NCBI GenBank assembly: GCA_040219295.1
Contig: JAVJST010000008.1
Span: 232,286-296,285, forward strand
DNA length: 64,000 nucleotides
Origin: JAVJST01 sp040219295
GTDB lineage: Bacteria > Pseudomonadota > Alphaproteobacteria > Rhodospirillales > Casp-alpha2
Direction: 5' to 3'
Below are positions 1-8,852 of this stretch, one piece after another. Under the pieces are notes generated by a model. The model was not told where the DNA came from. It saw only the letters and a list, made by a program, of their open reading frames with translations, and did not search any database. Position 1 is the stretch's first letter. Each line of letters begins with the position of its first letter. The position numbers and the translations under genes are program-made.

Positions 1-1
1 G

Positions 2-709
2 ATGCAGTACTACGAGGCGCCGGTCGACGTTGAAACAGAGATCCTGCTCGACGCGTTTTCGAAACTGGCCTCCTGCGTCGGTTCGATCGAGGAGGTCCGT
101 GTACTCGGCGGTGAACCGTTCATGAAACGCGACATCGACGTTATCCTCGACGCGATTACGTCGCAGGACTGCGTCCGCCGCGTCGCAGTGTTGACCAACG
201 CCACCATCGTGCCGCGCGAGAACGTCCTGAACAGCCTTCGCAATCCGAAGATTTTTGTCGACATCACGGATTATGACGAGCTGTCCCGGAACCACGACAA
301 GCTGGTGCAGGTCTTTGAAGATACCGGCATAGACTACATCGACCACAAGCCCCAGGACTGGACGGATTCCGCGCGCATCGTCAAAAATGACCTGAGCGAC
401 GACGAACTGGCCACGTCGTTCTCGCGGTGCTGCGTCAATGACGTCCTGACCCTGCTCCACGGCCGTCTTTACCATTGCCCGTTCTCGGCGAACGCCTACA
501 ACCTCAAGGCCATTCCGCCGGACGACGGCGATGTGCTTGAGATCGGCCATTGCGCGACGACGGAGGAACTGACGGACGCGCTCAAGGCGTTCTACTTCGG
601 CAAACCGTTCCTGGAAGCCTGCCGGTACTGCCTGGGCCGGGATTTCACACAGGACAGGGTCGTGCCCGGTATCCAGACCAAGTCGCCCGTCCCATTGCCG
701 AAGTACTGA
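2..709 (+). CDS. Radical SAM/SPASM-like protein, 5' end cut by window
   Basis: This is the C-terminal part of a radical SAM protein; the reading frame is open at the left edge, so the Met at base 2 is probably internal. The segment VRVLGGEPFMKRDID is the typical strand after the radical SAM cluster domain (GGEP). The Cys-rich C-terminal half (CC near residue 143, CPF near 159, C near 183, CRYC near 210) looks like a SPASM-type auxiliary iron-sulfur cluster domain. The N-terminal CxxxCxxC motif lies outside the window. It sits 6 bases before a GT2 glycosyltransferase and in a cluster with a second SPASM protein, so a role in modifying a surface glycan or its precursor is inferred. Substrate unknown. 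Confidence 0.7.
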   Translation: MQYYEAPVDVETEILLDAFSKLASCVGSIEEVRVLGGEPFMKRDIDVILDAITSQDCVRRVAVLTNATIVPRENVLNSLRNPKIFVDITDYDELSRNHDKLVQVFEDTGIDYIDHKPQDWTDSARIVKNDLSDDELATSFSRCCVNDVLTLLHGRLYHCPFSANAYNLKAIPPDDGDVLEIGHCATTEELTDALKAFYFGKPFLEACRYCLGRDFTQDRVVPGIQTKSPVPLPKY

Positions 710-715
710 GGCACG

Positions 716-2020
716 ATGGGACGGCCCGCCATCAGCTTCGTCATGCCGTCACTCAACGGCCAGAACCGGCTGCCCGAAATCATCGGCGATCTGGCCGCGT
801 CCGGCGTGCAGGACGGCGAGATCATCATCGTCGACGACGGTTCGGCGGAGCCGCCGACGTCGCTCGCGCTAGGCAGCCCGGACATGCCCGTCCAGGTAAT
901 CGTCAACGGCACAAACATCGGACCGGGCGCATCGCGCAACAAGGCGATCGCGGCCTCCGAGGCCGATTACGTCTGCTTCGTCGACGACGACGACATGGTG
1001 GAGGCAGGCGCTTTCAGTGGGTTCGACCCGGATGCGCTTGACGGGGCCGACATCGTCCTGATGCGATTTCTCGATGAGAACAACGGCGTGATGTCGAACG
1101 ACGTCCTGGTCGACGGACTTATCGGCGAGCCCGCCGGACACGCGCTCTTGTCGTCCTACCGGCAATCGCTGCTTCGCCACGAGATCACTCCGCTGCAGTG
1201 TCAAGCCTATCTGTTCCGCCGGGCCATGCTGCTGGAGAATGACGTCCGGTTCCCACCGACCTGGCTGGCGGAGGACCAGGTGTTCCTGACGAAGGCCCTC
1301 CTTGCCGCCGAAACGGCGGCCGTATGGCCGACGCCTTACTACCGTTACCAGACGCGCCCAGCCTCGCTCAAGACTTCGGCGAGCGCCGAGAGATGTCACG
1401 ATTTCTGCCGGGCATTGGATGATCTGTTGCGGTTCCTAGCGGCCCGCGACGTCGCGGACGAGATGCTGCGCACAATCGCGCGGCAAAGCGCCGAACGGTT
1501 GGTTCGTCTGTTCTGCATCCGGTTCGTCGCGCTCGACGCCGCCGACCAGTCGGATCTTGTTAGAGTGCTCACCGAGCGAACCGGCGCCGATGCGTCTCTA
1601 CCGCCTTGGATTGAGATGCCGGCGGACATGCTCGGCGTCGTCGAAGAACTCAATGCAACCGGCGTGACGGCCAGGTCGTTGACACAGACGGCCGGCCGCC
1701 TGCTGTTCAGCGGGATTCCGGCGACCTCGGGCAACAACTTCATTTACTGCTGCGGACCCATGGGGCGCGCGGTGCGGGCCCATCTAGCCCGCCACGGCAT
1801 GACCGTCAGCGGCTTCCTCGACGACAACGCGGCATTCAAGGGCCAGCAGTTCGAGGGTTGCCCGGTGTTCGACCTCGATGACGCGCAGCGAAACGGCGCG
1901 CTGGAGGGGGCCTCGGTCATTATCGCCAACCCGCAGCCGAACATCGCCGACAAGATCGGCGCCAAGCTATCCAGTTTCAGGGACCGCCACGCGGTGGCGT
2001 TCGACATCGTTGTGCCGTGA
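716..2020 (+). CDS. Family 2 glycosyltransferase with C-terminal Rossmann-like domain
   Basis: The N-terminal 230 residues are a GT-A fold glycosyltransferase. Visible are the start strand ISFVMPSLNG, the nucleotide-binding VDDG at about 39-42, and an acidic DDDD at 90-93 that fits the metal/nucleotide-sugar DXD. After a helical middle part, residues from about 343 (YCCGPMGRAVRAHLARHG ... FLDDN) form a second Rossmann-like domain of the kind seen in sugar-nucleotide enzymes. At 434 residues it is longer than a plain GT2 because of this extra domain. It starts 6 bases after the radical SAM gene. It probably adds a sugar to a cell-surface glycan in the cytoplasm. Donor and acceptor are not evident. 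Confidence 0.8.
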   Translation: MGRPAISFVMPSLNGQNRLPEIIGDLAASGVQDGEIIIVDDGSAEPPTSLALGSPDMPVQVIVNGTNIGPGASRNKAIAASEADYVCFVDDDDMVEAGAFSGFDPDALDGADIVLMRFLDENNGVMSNDVLVDGLIGEPAGHALLSSYRQSLLRHEITPLQCQAYLFRRAMLLENDVRFPPTWLAEDQVFLTKALLAAETAAVWPTPYYRYQTRPASLKTSASAERCHDFCRALDDLLRFLAARDVADEMLRTIARQSAERLVRLFCIRFVALDAADQSDLVRVLTERTGADASLPPWIEMPADMLGVVEELNATGVTARSLTQTAGRLLFSGIPATSGNNFIYCCGPMGRAVRAHLARHGMTVSGFLDDNAAFKGQQFEGCPVFDLDDAQRNGALEGASVIIANPQPNIADKIGAKLSSFRDRHAVAFDIVVP

Positions 2021-2155
2021 CGGACGTCGCGCGACAACCGAGATACCAAGGAGTATCGGGCTTTTCTGGCATCAGAGATAACGATTGGTAAACAAAAACG
2101 GACTACACAGGAGGCTATCCGCCGATCATCGACGGTGGCTGAGACAAGAAGCGAG

Positions 2156-3100
2156 ATGAAGAAGATTCTGGTCACCGGAGGCTGCGGCTACAAAGGGCAC
2201 GTGCTTGTCCCGAAACTGCTGGCGCGCGGCTACGCGGTCGACGTCATCGACACTATGTGGTTCGGTAACTTTCTCGAAGAACATCCCAACCTGACAACGC
2301 ATAAACTGTCCGTGCTGAAACCCGCCACGGTACCGATGTCAGGTGTCGACATCGTGATCCACCTGTCCTCCATCGCCAACGACCCATGCGGCGACCTTAA
2401 CCCGGCCCTGACGTGGGAAACGAGCGCCCTCGCGACGATGCAAATCGCCGACAAGGCGGCCCGAAACGGCGTGACGCAGTTCATATACGCCTCGTCCGGC
2501 AGCGTCTACGGCGTGAAGGACGAGGACCAGGTGACCGAGGATCTCGAACTCGATCCGATCTCCGAATACAACAAGACGAAGATGGTCTCGGAACGCGTCC
2601 TGCTGTCCTACGCCGACAACATGACGGTGCAGATCATCCGACCGGCGACGGTCTGCGGGCTGTCGCCGCGCATGCGGCTCGATGTTTCCGTCAACCTGCT
2701 GACCATGGCCGCCCTGGAGAAAGGCAAAATCACTGTCTTCGGCGGCGATCAGGTGCGGCCCAATGTCCATATCGAGGACATCACGGACGCCTACATCCAT
2801 TTTATCGATCACCCGGAATTCACGGGGACCTACAACGTCGGTTTCGAGAATCTGTCGATCATGGAGATCGCCGAGATGGTCAGCGAAATGACGGAAGCGC
2901 CGGTCGAGGTCACGGAATCGAGCGATCCGCGATCCTACCGGGTCAACTCGGACAAGATTCTGGCGACGGGTTTCGCACCGAAGAAGACGGTGCGCGACGC
3001 GATCTCGGAAATCATCGCCGCCTACCAATCGGGGAAACTCAGGAACGAGCCCCACTTTCACAACCTGACCTGGATGCAGCGGAACAACCTTGCATTGTGA
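2156..3100 (+). CDS. NAD-dependent nucleotide-sugar epimerase/dehydratase
   Basis: An extended SDR protein of the nucleotide-sugar epimerase/dehydratase group. The N-terminal ILVTGGCGYKGHVL is the glycine-rich NAD-binding loop. SSGSVYG supplies the catalytic Ser and YNKTK the Tyr-x-x-x-Lys pair. The frame is open from a GTG at 2135, but the family begins with the beta strand MKKILVTGG, so the ATG at 2156 is preferred; the ribosome-binding site there is weak. It lies between a glycosyltransferase and a UGM-like flavoenzyme and probably makes a nucleotide-activated sugar in the cytoplasm. Exact reaction (4-epimerase, 4,6-dehydratase or reductase) cannot be told from the sequence. Confidence 0.85.
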   Translation: MKKILVTGGCGYKGHVLVPKLLARGYAVDVIDTMWFGNFLEEHPNLTTHKLSVLKPATVPMSGVDIVIHLSSIANDPCGDLNPALTWETSALATMQIADKAARNGVTQFIYASSGSVYGVKDEDQVTEDLELDPISEYNKTKMVSERVLLSYADNMTVQIIRPATVCGLSPRMRLDVSVNLLTMAALEKGKITVFGGDQVRPNVHIEDITDAYIHFIDHPEFTGTYNVGFENLSIMEIAEMVSEMTEAPVEVTESSDPRSYRVNSDKILATGFAPKKTVRDAISEIIAAYQSGKLRNEPHFHNLTWMQRNNLAL

Positions 3101-3160
3101 CGAAGCAACGGTTGCCGGCGCGGCGCATCGGGCACGAGGAGACGAGCGATCAGAACAGCA

Positions 3161-4261
3161 TTGATTATCGGCGGCGGATTTGCCGGGTGCGCAGCCGCCC
3201 ATCAACTCGCGCTTCTCGGCAGTTGGGACGTCACACTCGTCGAGGCGGCGCCGTTTCTCGGCGCGGGCGTGCGGACGAGCTGGTACGGCGGTCACCCGCA
3301 CACCTTCGGCCCGCGGCACTTCCTGACCCAGAACGAGGAGGTCTACTCGTTCCTCAACAAGTACCTGCCACTTCGCGACGTCGGCGATCACATCTTCCTG
3401 ACCTACGTGGAGAGCGACCAGCAGTTCTACAACTTCCCGATCCACAGGGACGACGTGCCACGCATGCCCGAGCACGAGACGATCGCGAAGGAAATCGCCA
3501 GCATCGACCTCGAAGGCGTCGCCAACGCGCAGAACCTCGAGGAATACTGGATCGCGTCCGTCGGTCGCACGCTCTACGACAAGTTCATCGACCGGTATTC
3601 GAAGAAGATGTGGATGCTCGACGACAACCGGCTGATCGACGATTTCGGCTGGTCGCCGAAGGGCGTCGCCCTCAAGGAAGGGCCGCGCGCGGCGTGGGAC
3701 ATCGCCATGTCGTGCTATCCGTATGCGGCCAACGGATACGACGATTACTTCGACCTGTCGACCGCCGAGGCGACCGTGCTACTCGGTACTCGGGTCGAGA
3801 ACTACGACATTCCGAACCGTACAGTTTCCATCAACGGCGAGCGGCGCACCTTCGACATCGTCATCAACACCATTTCCCCAGATCTGCTGTTCGAGTGTTG
3901 CCACGGTGAATTGCCGTACGTCGGCAGGGATTTTTACCCCATCCTACTGCCATGCGAGAACGCTTTTCCCGATCACACATACTTCGTCTACTACGCGGGC
4001 GACGAGAGCTTCACGCGCATCGTCGAGTACAAGAAGTTCACTCGCCACGAGTCGGAATGGACCCTGCTCGGCCTTGAGATACCGTCAACCAACGGCCGGC
4101 ACTACCCGTTGCCGTTCAAGTCCGAGTACGAGCGTGCCGACAAATACTTCGCCGAGATGCCGGAGAACGTCTTTTCTATCGGGCGCGCCGGGTCGTACCG
4201 CTACCGGGTCGACATCGACGACTGTATCGAACAGGCGATGGATATCGCCAAGATCCTCTAA
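3161..4261 (+). CDS. UDP-galactopyranose mutase-like flavoprotein
   Basis: An FAD protein resembling UDP-galactopyranose mutase (Glf). It begins with the dinucleotide-binding IIGGGFAG and a second strand ending in LVEAAPFLGAGVRT. The middle has conserved aromatic and basic residues (YSKKMWM), and the C-terminus has the second FAD contact GRAGSYRYRVDIDDCIEQA. Length (366 residues) suits the family. The start is odd. No ATG or GTG lies between the previous stop at 3098 and the FAD loop; TTG at 3161 is the only standard start but is 19 bases from the good Shine-Dalgarno GAGGAG (3136-3141). An ATC at 3149, spaced 7 bases, would give the usual N-terminus (x-RTALIIGGG). A furanose sugar in the surface glycan is inferred. 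Confidence 0.75.
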   Translation: MIIGGGFAGCAAAHQLALLGSWDVTLVEAAPFLGAGVRTSWYGGHPHTFGPRHFLTQNEEVYSFLNKYLPLRDVGDHIFLTYVESDQQFYNFPIHRDDVPRMPEHETIAKEIASIDLEGVANAQNLEEYWIASVGRTLYDKFIDRYSKKMWMLDDNRLIDDFGWSPKGVALKEGPRAAWDIAMSCYPYAANGYDDYFDLSTAEATVLLGTRVENYDIPNRTVSINGERRTFDIVINTISPDLLFECCHGELPYVGRDFYPILLPCENAFPDHTYFVYYAGDESFTRIVEYKKFTRHESEWTLLGLEIPSTNGRHYPLPFKSEYERADKYFAEMPENVFSIGRAGSYRYRVDIDDCIEQAMDIAKIL

Positions 4262-4288
4262 CCGCACATCGATAGCCGGGAACCTGTA

Positions 4289-5827
4289 TTGAGCGAACAC
4301 AAGATCAAGACCCTGGACGAACTCTCGGCCCTTGCCGGCGACTGCCGGCAGAACGGCAAGCGTGTCGTGCTGTGCCACGGCATGTTCGATCTCGTACATC
4401 TCGGGCATATCCGGCACTTCAAGGAGGCCCGCGATCAGGGCGATGTGCTGTTCGTCACTACTACGGCCGACCGGTTCGCCAATAAGGGACCCGGCCGGCC
4501 CGTGTTTCCCGAGCAGTTGCGGCTTGAGAATCTAGCCGCCCTCGAGGTCGTCGATTACGTGGCGATCTGCCCGCATCCGACAGGTGTCGAGGCCATCGAG
4601 GCAATCCATCCCGCTATTTATGCGAAGGGGCCGGATTACAAGGCCGAGGGTGAGGATTTGACGGGCGCTATCGTCAAGGAGCGCGACGCCGTCGAGAGCC
4701 ACGGCGGACGGATACACTTCACTGACGATCTGACATTCAGCTCGAGTAGTCTGCTGAACGAACACCTCGGCGCGCTTTCCCCGAAAACCCGCGAGTTTCT
4801 CGCCACCTTCCGTGAACGCACCTCGACGGAGAAGATCATCGCCGACGTCGAACGGGCCGAGGATCTTCGTGTGCTGGTCCTCGGCGACGCGATCATCGAC
4901 CGCTACACGTACGCCGAACCGCTCGGGCAGAGCGGCAAAGGCTCGCACTTTGTCGTCCGTCGGCTCGAGAGCGAGGAACACGCCGGCGGCGCAGTCGCCG
5001 TCGCCAACCATATCGCCTCGTTCGTCAAGGACGTCACACTGGTCTCCGGCATCGGCGAGGACGACGGCACCGGCAGCAACTTCGAGAAGTTCCTGACTGA
5101 CAGCCTGAGACCCAACGTCGAGCCGATGTTCTACCGGTTTCACAACGCGGAAACCGTCGTCAAGGAACGCTTCGTCGACCGGGAACTCAGCAAGTACTTC
5201 GAGGTCTACTACTTCTCCAACCAGTACCTGTCGGCCGACGAGGAGGACGAGCAGGTCTGTCTCTGGCTCGCCGAGAATCTTCCCGGCTACGATCTCGTGG
5301 TCGTCCCCGATTACGGCAATGGCCTGATCACCGAGGCGATGATCGATGTCCTGACCGTCAAGGCCAACAAGTTGGCGGTCAATACACAGATCAACAGTGG
5401 AAACCGCGGCTATCACGTGGTCACCCGCTACAACCGGGCCGACTTCATATCCCTCAACGAACCCGAACTGCGGCTGGCCACCCACAACCGGCGCGACAGC
5501 ATCGAGATGCTCGCCCGTCAGATCGCCAACGATCTCAATGCCGCGGCCATATCGGTCACCTCGGGCCCGCGCGGATTGTTGACCTTCGACTGCGCGGACA
5601 ACGACTTCATCCAAATTCCCGCTCTGTCGTCGAGCGTCGTCGACCGCGTCGGTGCGGGCGACGCGTACCTCGCCCTGGCTTCGATCTGCCACGCCGCCGG
5701 TACGCCGCTCGAGATCGCCTCGTTCGTCGGCGCCGCCGCCGCTGCCCTCGACGTCCAGATCATCGGCAACCAGCGAACCATCGATAAGGTTGAACTGTTC
5801 AAGTACATCACGGCATTGATGAAATGA
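4289..5827 (+). CDS. HldE-like fusion: nucleotidyltransferase then PfkB-type sugar kinase
   Basis: A two-domain enzyme. Residues 1-160 are a cytidylyltransferase-fold nucleotidyltransferase: HGMFDLVHLGHIRH contains the HxGH motif at 37-40. Residues from about 190 to the end are a PfkB/ribokinase-type kinase with the DRVGAGDAYLA anion-hole motif near 451-460. HldE of heptose synthesis has the same two activities but with the kinase first; here the order is reversed. With the split transketolase just downstream and a GmhA-like isomerase at 12 kb, it most likely phosphorylates and activates a heptose-type sugar phosphate. Start is TTG at 4289. It overlaps the next gene by 4 bases (ATGA). Confidence 0.75.
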   Translation: MSEHKIKTLDELSALAGDCRQNGKRVVLCHGMFDLVHLGHIRHFKEARDQGDVLFVTTTADRFANKGPGRPVFPEQLRLENLAALEVVDYVAICPHPTGVEAIEAIHPAIYAKGPDYKAEGEDLTGAIVKERDAVESHGGRIHFTDDLTFSSSSLLNEHLGALSPKTREFLATFRERTSTEKIIADVERAEDLRVLVLGDAIIDRYTYAEPLGQSGKGSHFVVRRLESEEHAGGAVAVANHIASFVKDVTLVSGIGEDDGTGSNFEKFLTDSLRPNVEPMFYRFHNAETVVKERFVDRELSKYFEVYYFSNQYLSADEEDEQVCLWLAENLPGYDLVVVPDYGNGLITEAMIDVLTVKANKLAVNTQINSGNRGYHVVTRYNRADFISLNEPELRLATHNRRDSIEMLARQIANDLNAAAISVTSGPRGLLTFDCADNDFIQIPALSSSVVDRVGAGDAYLALASICHAAGTPLEIASFVGAAAAALDVQIIGNQRTIDKVELFKYITALMK

Positions 5828-6687
5828 GCCAACCGGATACCGCCCGCACCACGGCTAATACACCTTCCGCCGACGACCTCGCGCGCAAGGCCAACACGTT
5901 GCGCATGAACGTGCTCGAGATGGTGATCAGGGCGGGCGGTGGTCACATCGGCGGTTCGTTCTCGGTTATCGACGTGCTGACAGCGCTCTATCTGCGCATC
6001 ATGCGCCATGATCCGGCCAGTCCGGACTGGGACGCACGCGACCGGCTAGTGTTCAGCAAGGGCCACAGTTGCCTCGCGCTTTATAACGTGCTCGCCGAAT
6101 GCGGCTACTTCCCCAAGGAGTCCCTCGACCGATACTGTGTTGACGACGGGCTTTTCGCCGGGCACCCGGAGCGTGACCTGGTTCCCGGCGCAGAGGCGAC
6201 CACGGGGTCGCTTGGTCATGGGCTGCCACTCGCCGTCGGCATGGCTATTGCCCGAAACCTGGACCAAGCAGGTCACCGCGTTTTCTGCGTGCTGGGCGAC
6301 GGCGAATGCAACGAAGGCAGTGTCTGGGAGGCCTTCATGGCAGGACCGCAATTCGGTCTCGACTGCCTGACGGCCATCGTCGATTCGAACAAGCTCGAGT
6401 CGCTGGGGACGGTCAGCGAGATTCTCAGTATCGAACCACTGGGCCAACGGTTAGCGAACTTTGGCTGGGCTGTCCGCGAGATCGACGGGCACGACATGAC
6501 GGAAATCGTCGACACACTGGAGTCGCTGCCGTTCGAGCCCGGCAAGCCTAGCGCCATCGTTGCACACACGACCAAGGGCAAAGGCGTTTCGTTCATGGAG
6601 AACGTCACCATGTGGCACTATCGCGGTCCGAACCCGGACGAGGCCGCGGCCGCTCGCCGTGAACTGAAGGCGCTGATCGAGGGATGA
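5824..6687 (+). CDS. Transketolase, N-terminal (pyrophosphate-binding) subunit
   Basis: First half of a split transketolase, 287 residues. The thiamine diphosphate motif begins GDGECNEGSVWEA at about residue 159, and SKGHSCLALYNVL and HPERDLVPG ATTGSLGHGL are typical active-site strands. It acts with the next gene's product to transfer two-carbon units between sugar phosphates in the cytoplasm. Four-base overlaps on both sides (with the fusion enzyme before and the C-subunit after) show translational coupling. In a surface-glycan cluster a dedicated transketolase may supply an unusual ketose phosphate, for example sedoheptulose 7-phosphate for the GmhA-like isomerase; this link is inferred. 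Confidence 0.9.
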   Translation: MSQPDTARTTANTPSADDLARKANTLRMNVLEMVIRAGGGHIGGSFSVIDVLTALYLRIMRHDPASPDWDARDRLVFSKGHSCLALYNVLAECGYFPKESLDRYCVDDGLFAGHPERDLVPGAEATTGSLGHGLPLAVGMAIARNLDQAGHRVFCVLGDGECNEGSVWEAFMAGPQFGLDCLTAIVDSNKLESLGTVSEILSIEPLGQRLANFGWAVREIDGHDMTEIVDTLESLPFEPGKPSAIVAHTTKGKGVSFMENVTMWHYRGPNPDEAAAARRELKALIEG

Positions 6688-7601
6688 GGGACGCGTTCAT
6701 TGCCGAGCTGCACGAGATCGCCGCCAAGGATCCCGCCGTCCTGCTGCTCAGCGGCGACATCGGCTTCAAGGTCTTCGACCGTTTTCGCGACACCTACCCC
6801 GGCCGCTACATGAACATGGGCGTCGCCGAGGCCAACATGGTCGGCGTATCGGCCGGCCTCGCGCTCAGCGGCAAGCGTCCGGTCGCCTACACCATCGTTC
6901 CGTTCCTGACCATGCGGGCCTTCGAACAAATCCGCGTCGACGTCGCCATGCAGCACCAGCCGGTGATGATCGTCGGCGTCGGCGGCGGGCTCGCCTACGA
7001 TATCCTCGGCCCGACACATCATTCGATTGAGGACGTCTCGCTGATGCGTTCGCTGCCGGGCATGACGGTGCTGACGCCAGCGGATCCCAATCAAGTACGG
7101 GCAGCAACGCGGGCCGCCTACGATCTCGCTGGGCCGGTTTACATCCGTCTCGGCAAGAACGGCGAGCCCGATCTCGGCACCGGCGATCACCCTTTCGAAA
7201 TTGGCCGGCCGACCTTGATGCGCGGCGGCGACGATGCCGTGATCATCGCCAGCGGCGCGATCCTGTCGGTCGCCATCGACGCTGCGGCGAAGCTTGGCGA
7301 CGACAGGATTTCGTGCTCCGTCGTCAATCTGCACTCTGTCAAGCCGATCGATGCCGGGACGTTGCTCGATTGGATCGGTGACAAGCGGGCCATCGTGACG
7401 CTTGAAGAACACAGCATTATCGGCGGAACCGGCAGCGCTGTCGCCGAGATCGTCGCCGAGGCCGGTCTCGGCGTGCCGCTGAAGCGGCTCGGGATACGCG
7501 ACCGTTTCACCTTCGAGGTCGGCAGCCGGGAGTGGCTTCTCAACCGGCACGGGCTCGACGCGCAGTCGGTTGCCGACGCCGTCAAGTCGCTGATCGCATG
7601 A
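6684..7601 (+). CDS. Transketolase, C-terminal (pyrimidine-binding) subunit
   Basis: Second half of the split transketolase, 305 residues. It has the pyrimidine-binding domain (NMGVAEANMVGVSAGLALSG, carrying the conserved Glu that activates thiamine diphosphate) and the C-terminal regulatory domain starting around residue 180 (DAVIIASGAILSVAIDAA). The ATG overlaps the stop of the N-subunit gene (ATGA). It is expected to form a heterotetramer with that subunit. Resemblance to DXP synthase or branched-chain E1 beta chains exists at this level, but the pairing with a transketolase N-half decides the call. Confidence 0.88.
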   Translation: MRDAFIAELHEIAAKDPAVLLLSGDIGFKVFDRFRDTYPGRYMNMGVAEANMVGVSAGLALSGKRPVAYTIVPFLTMRAFEQIRVDVAMQHQPVMIVGVGGGLAYDILGPTHHSIEDVSLMRSLPGMTVLTPADPNQVRAATRAAYDLAGPVYIRLGKNGEPDLGTGDHPFEIGRPTLMRGGDDAVIIASGAILSVAIDAAAKLGDDRISCSVVNLHSVKPIDAGTLLDWIGDKRAIVTLEEHSIIGGTGSAVAEIVAEAGLGVPLKRLGIRDRFTFEVGSREWLLNRHGLDAQSVADAVKSLIA

Positions 7602-7689
7602 CGACGACACCCGACTTAAGGTTGTTTCAACCTGACCGAACGATGATGGTCGCCTACGACAACAATTGACCGGCACTACGGTGACACCG

Positions 7690-8835
7690 ATGAGCAAGAT
7701 TACCGAATCGGCTAAGGATGACGCGCACCCCCGCGAGCTTCGCAAGCTCCCGGAACCGGTGCCTATGCCCGATGCCGAGGCGTACCACCGTGAACGGGAA
7801 CTCTGCCTCGCCGCCGACCCACTCAAGAAGAAAAATTACGAACGCTACATGGCGTCCCGCCGCCGCTCGAGCCAGCTCGACTACCTGCCGATAAAGCTCG
7901 ATATCGAGAACGTCAGCCGCTGCAACTTCCGCTGCACCATGTGTCAGGTCAGCGAGTGGCACAAAGGTCAGCGCGCCCGCGACATGACCCTCGACGAGTT
8001 CAAGTCGATCATCGACGAACAGCGCGGCCTCGTGGAGATTAAGCTCCAAGGCATGGGTGAGCCGCTGATGCAGCGCGACCCGTTCTTCGAGATGATCCGG
8101 TACGCGCGCGAGAAACACATCTGGGTCCGCACGGTCACGAACGCGTCCCTGCTGCATCTCAAGGACAACTACAAGAAGCTCGTCGATGCAGACGTCAACG
8201 AATTGCAGATATCCGTCGACGGCGCCGACAAGGCGACGTTCGAGGAGATTCGCCGCGGATCGGTCTTCGAAAGAGTGGTCGAGAACTGCAAGCTCCTCAA
8301 CGCCTACAGCCGAGAGGTCGACCGCATGCGAACCAAGATGTGGACCGTTGTTCAGCGGGCAAACCGTCACCAGATGACGGATCTCGTGAACCTGGCCAAC
8401 GACATGGGGTTCGTTTCCATGGTGTTTGCGCTCAACCTGACCAACTGGGGCAGCGACATGTGGAGTGAGCGAAACGACGAGGTGACCGTCGAGGATTCGA
8501 TGGATACAGACTTCGCGTGGCAGCTCGTCAAGCAGGGCGAGAAACTCGGCGTCCGCGTGGCGTTCTGGAACATCACCTCGAAGTATCGGACGGACGACCC
8601 GGACACGCTTTGTCCTTGGCCGTTCGAACGGGCCTACGTCGGCTCAGACCTCCGTGTGGTGCCGTGCTGCATGATCGCCAACCCCGACGCCTGCGAAATC
8701 CCAGACGACGGGGATGGCGAGTTTAGCTTCACGCGAATCTGGAACAATGACGCATATGCCGATTTCCGCCGCGCCCACCTGGAAGGTGATATTCCTGACG
8801 TCTGCCTGCAGTGTTACGAGAGCCGCAAGGCTTAG
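7690..8835 (+). CDS. Radical SAM protein with SPASM-like C-terminus
   Basis: A 381-residue radical SAM enzyme. The cluster motif CNFRCTMC is at residues 78-85 in the context DIENVSRCNFRCTMCQ, followed by the SAM-binding GMGEPLMQRDP. The C-terminus carries further cysteines (CPWPFE, VPCCM, DACE, LQCYESRKA), as in SPASM or twitch domains that bind auxiliary clusters. The ATG at 7690 is preferred over TTG 7666 and GTG 7681. It is followed 17 bases later by a methyltransferase gene. In this cluster it may modify a sugar or a carrier; no substrate can be named. Confidence 0.82.
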   Translation: MSKITESAKDDAHPRELRKLPEPVPMPDAEAYHRERELCLAADPLKKKNYERYMASRRRSSQLDYLPIKLDIENVSRCNFRCTMCQVSEWHKGQRARDMTLDEFKSIIDEQRGLVEIKLQGMGEPLMQRDPFFEMIRYAREKHIWVRTVTNASLLHLKDNYKKLVDADVNELQISVDGADKATFEEIRRGSVFERVVENCKLLNAYSREVDRMRTKMWTVVQRANRHQMTDLVNLANDMGFVSMVFALNLTNWGSDMWSERNDEVTVEDSMDTDFAWQLVKQGEKLGVRVAFWNITSKYRTDDPDTLCPWPFERAYVGSDLRVVPCCMIANPDACEIPDDGDGEFSFTRIWNNDAYADFRRAHLEGDIPDVCLQCYESRKA

Positions 8836-8852
8836 CGGGCGGGAGCACAGCG

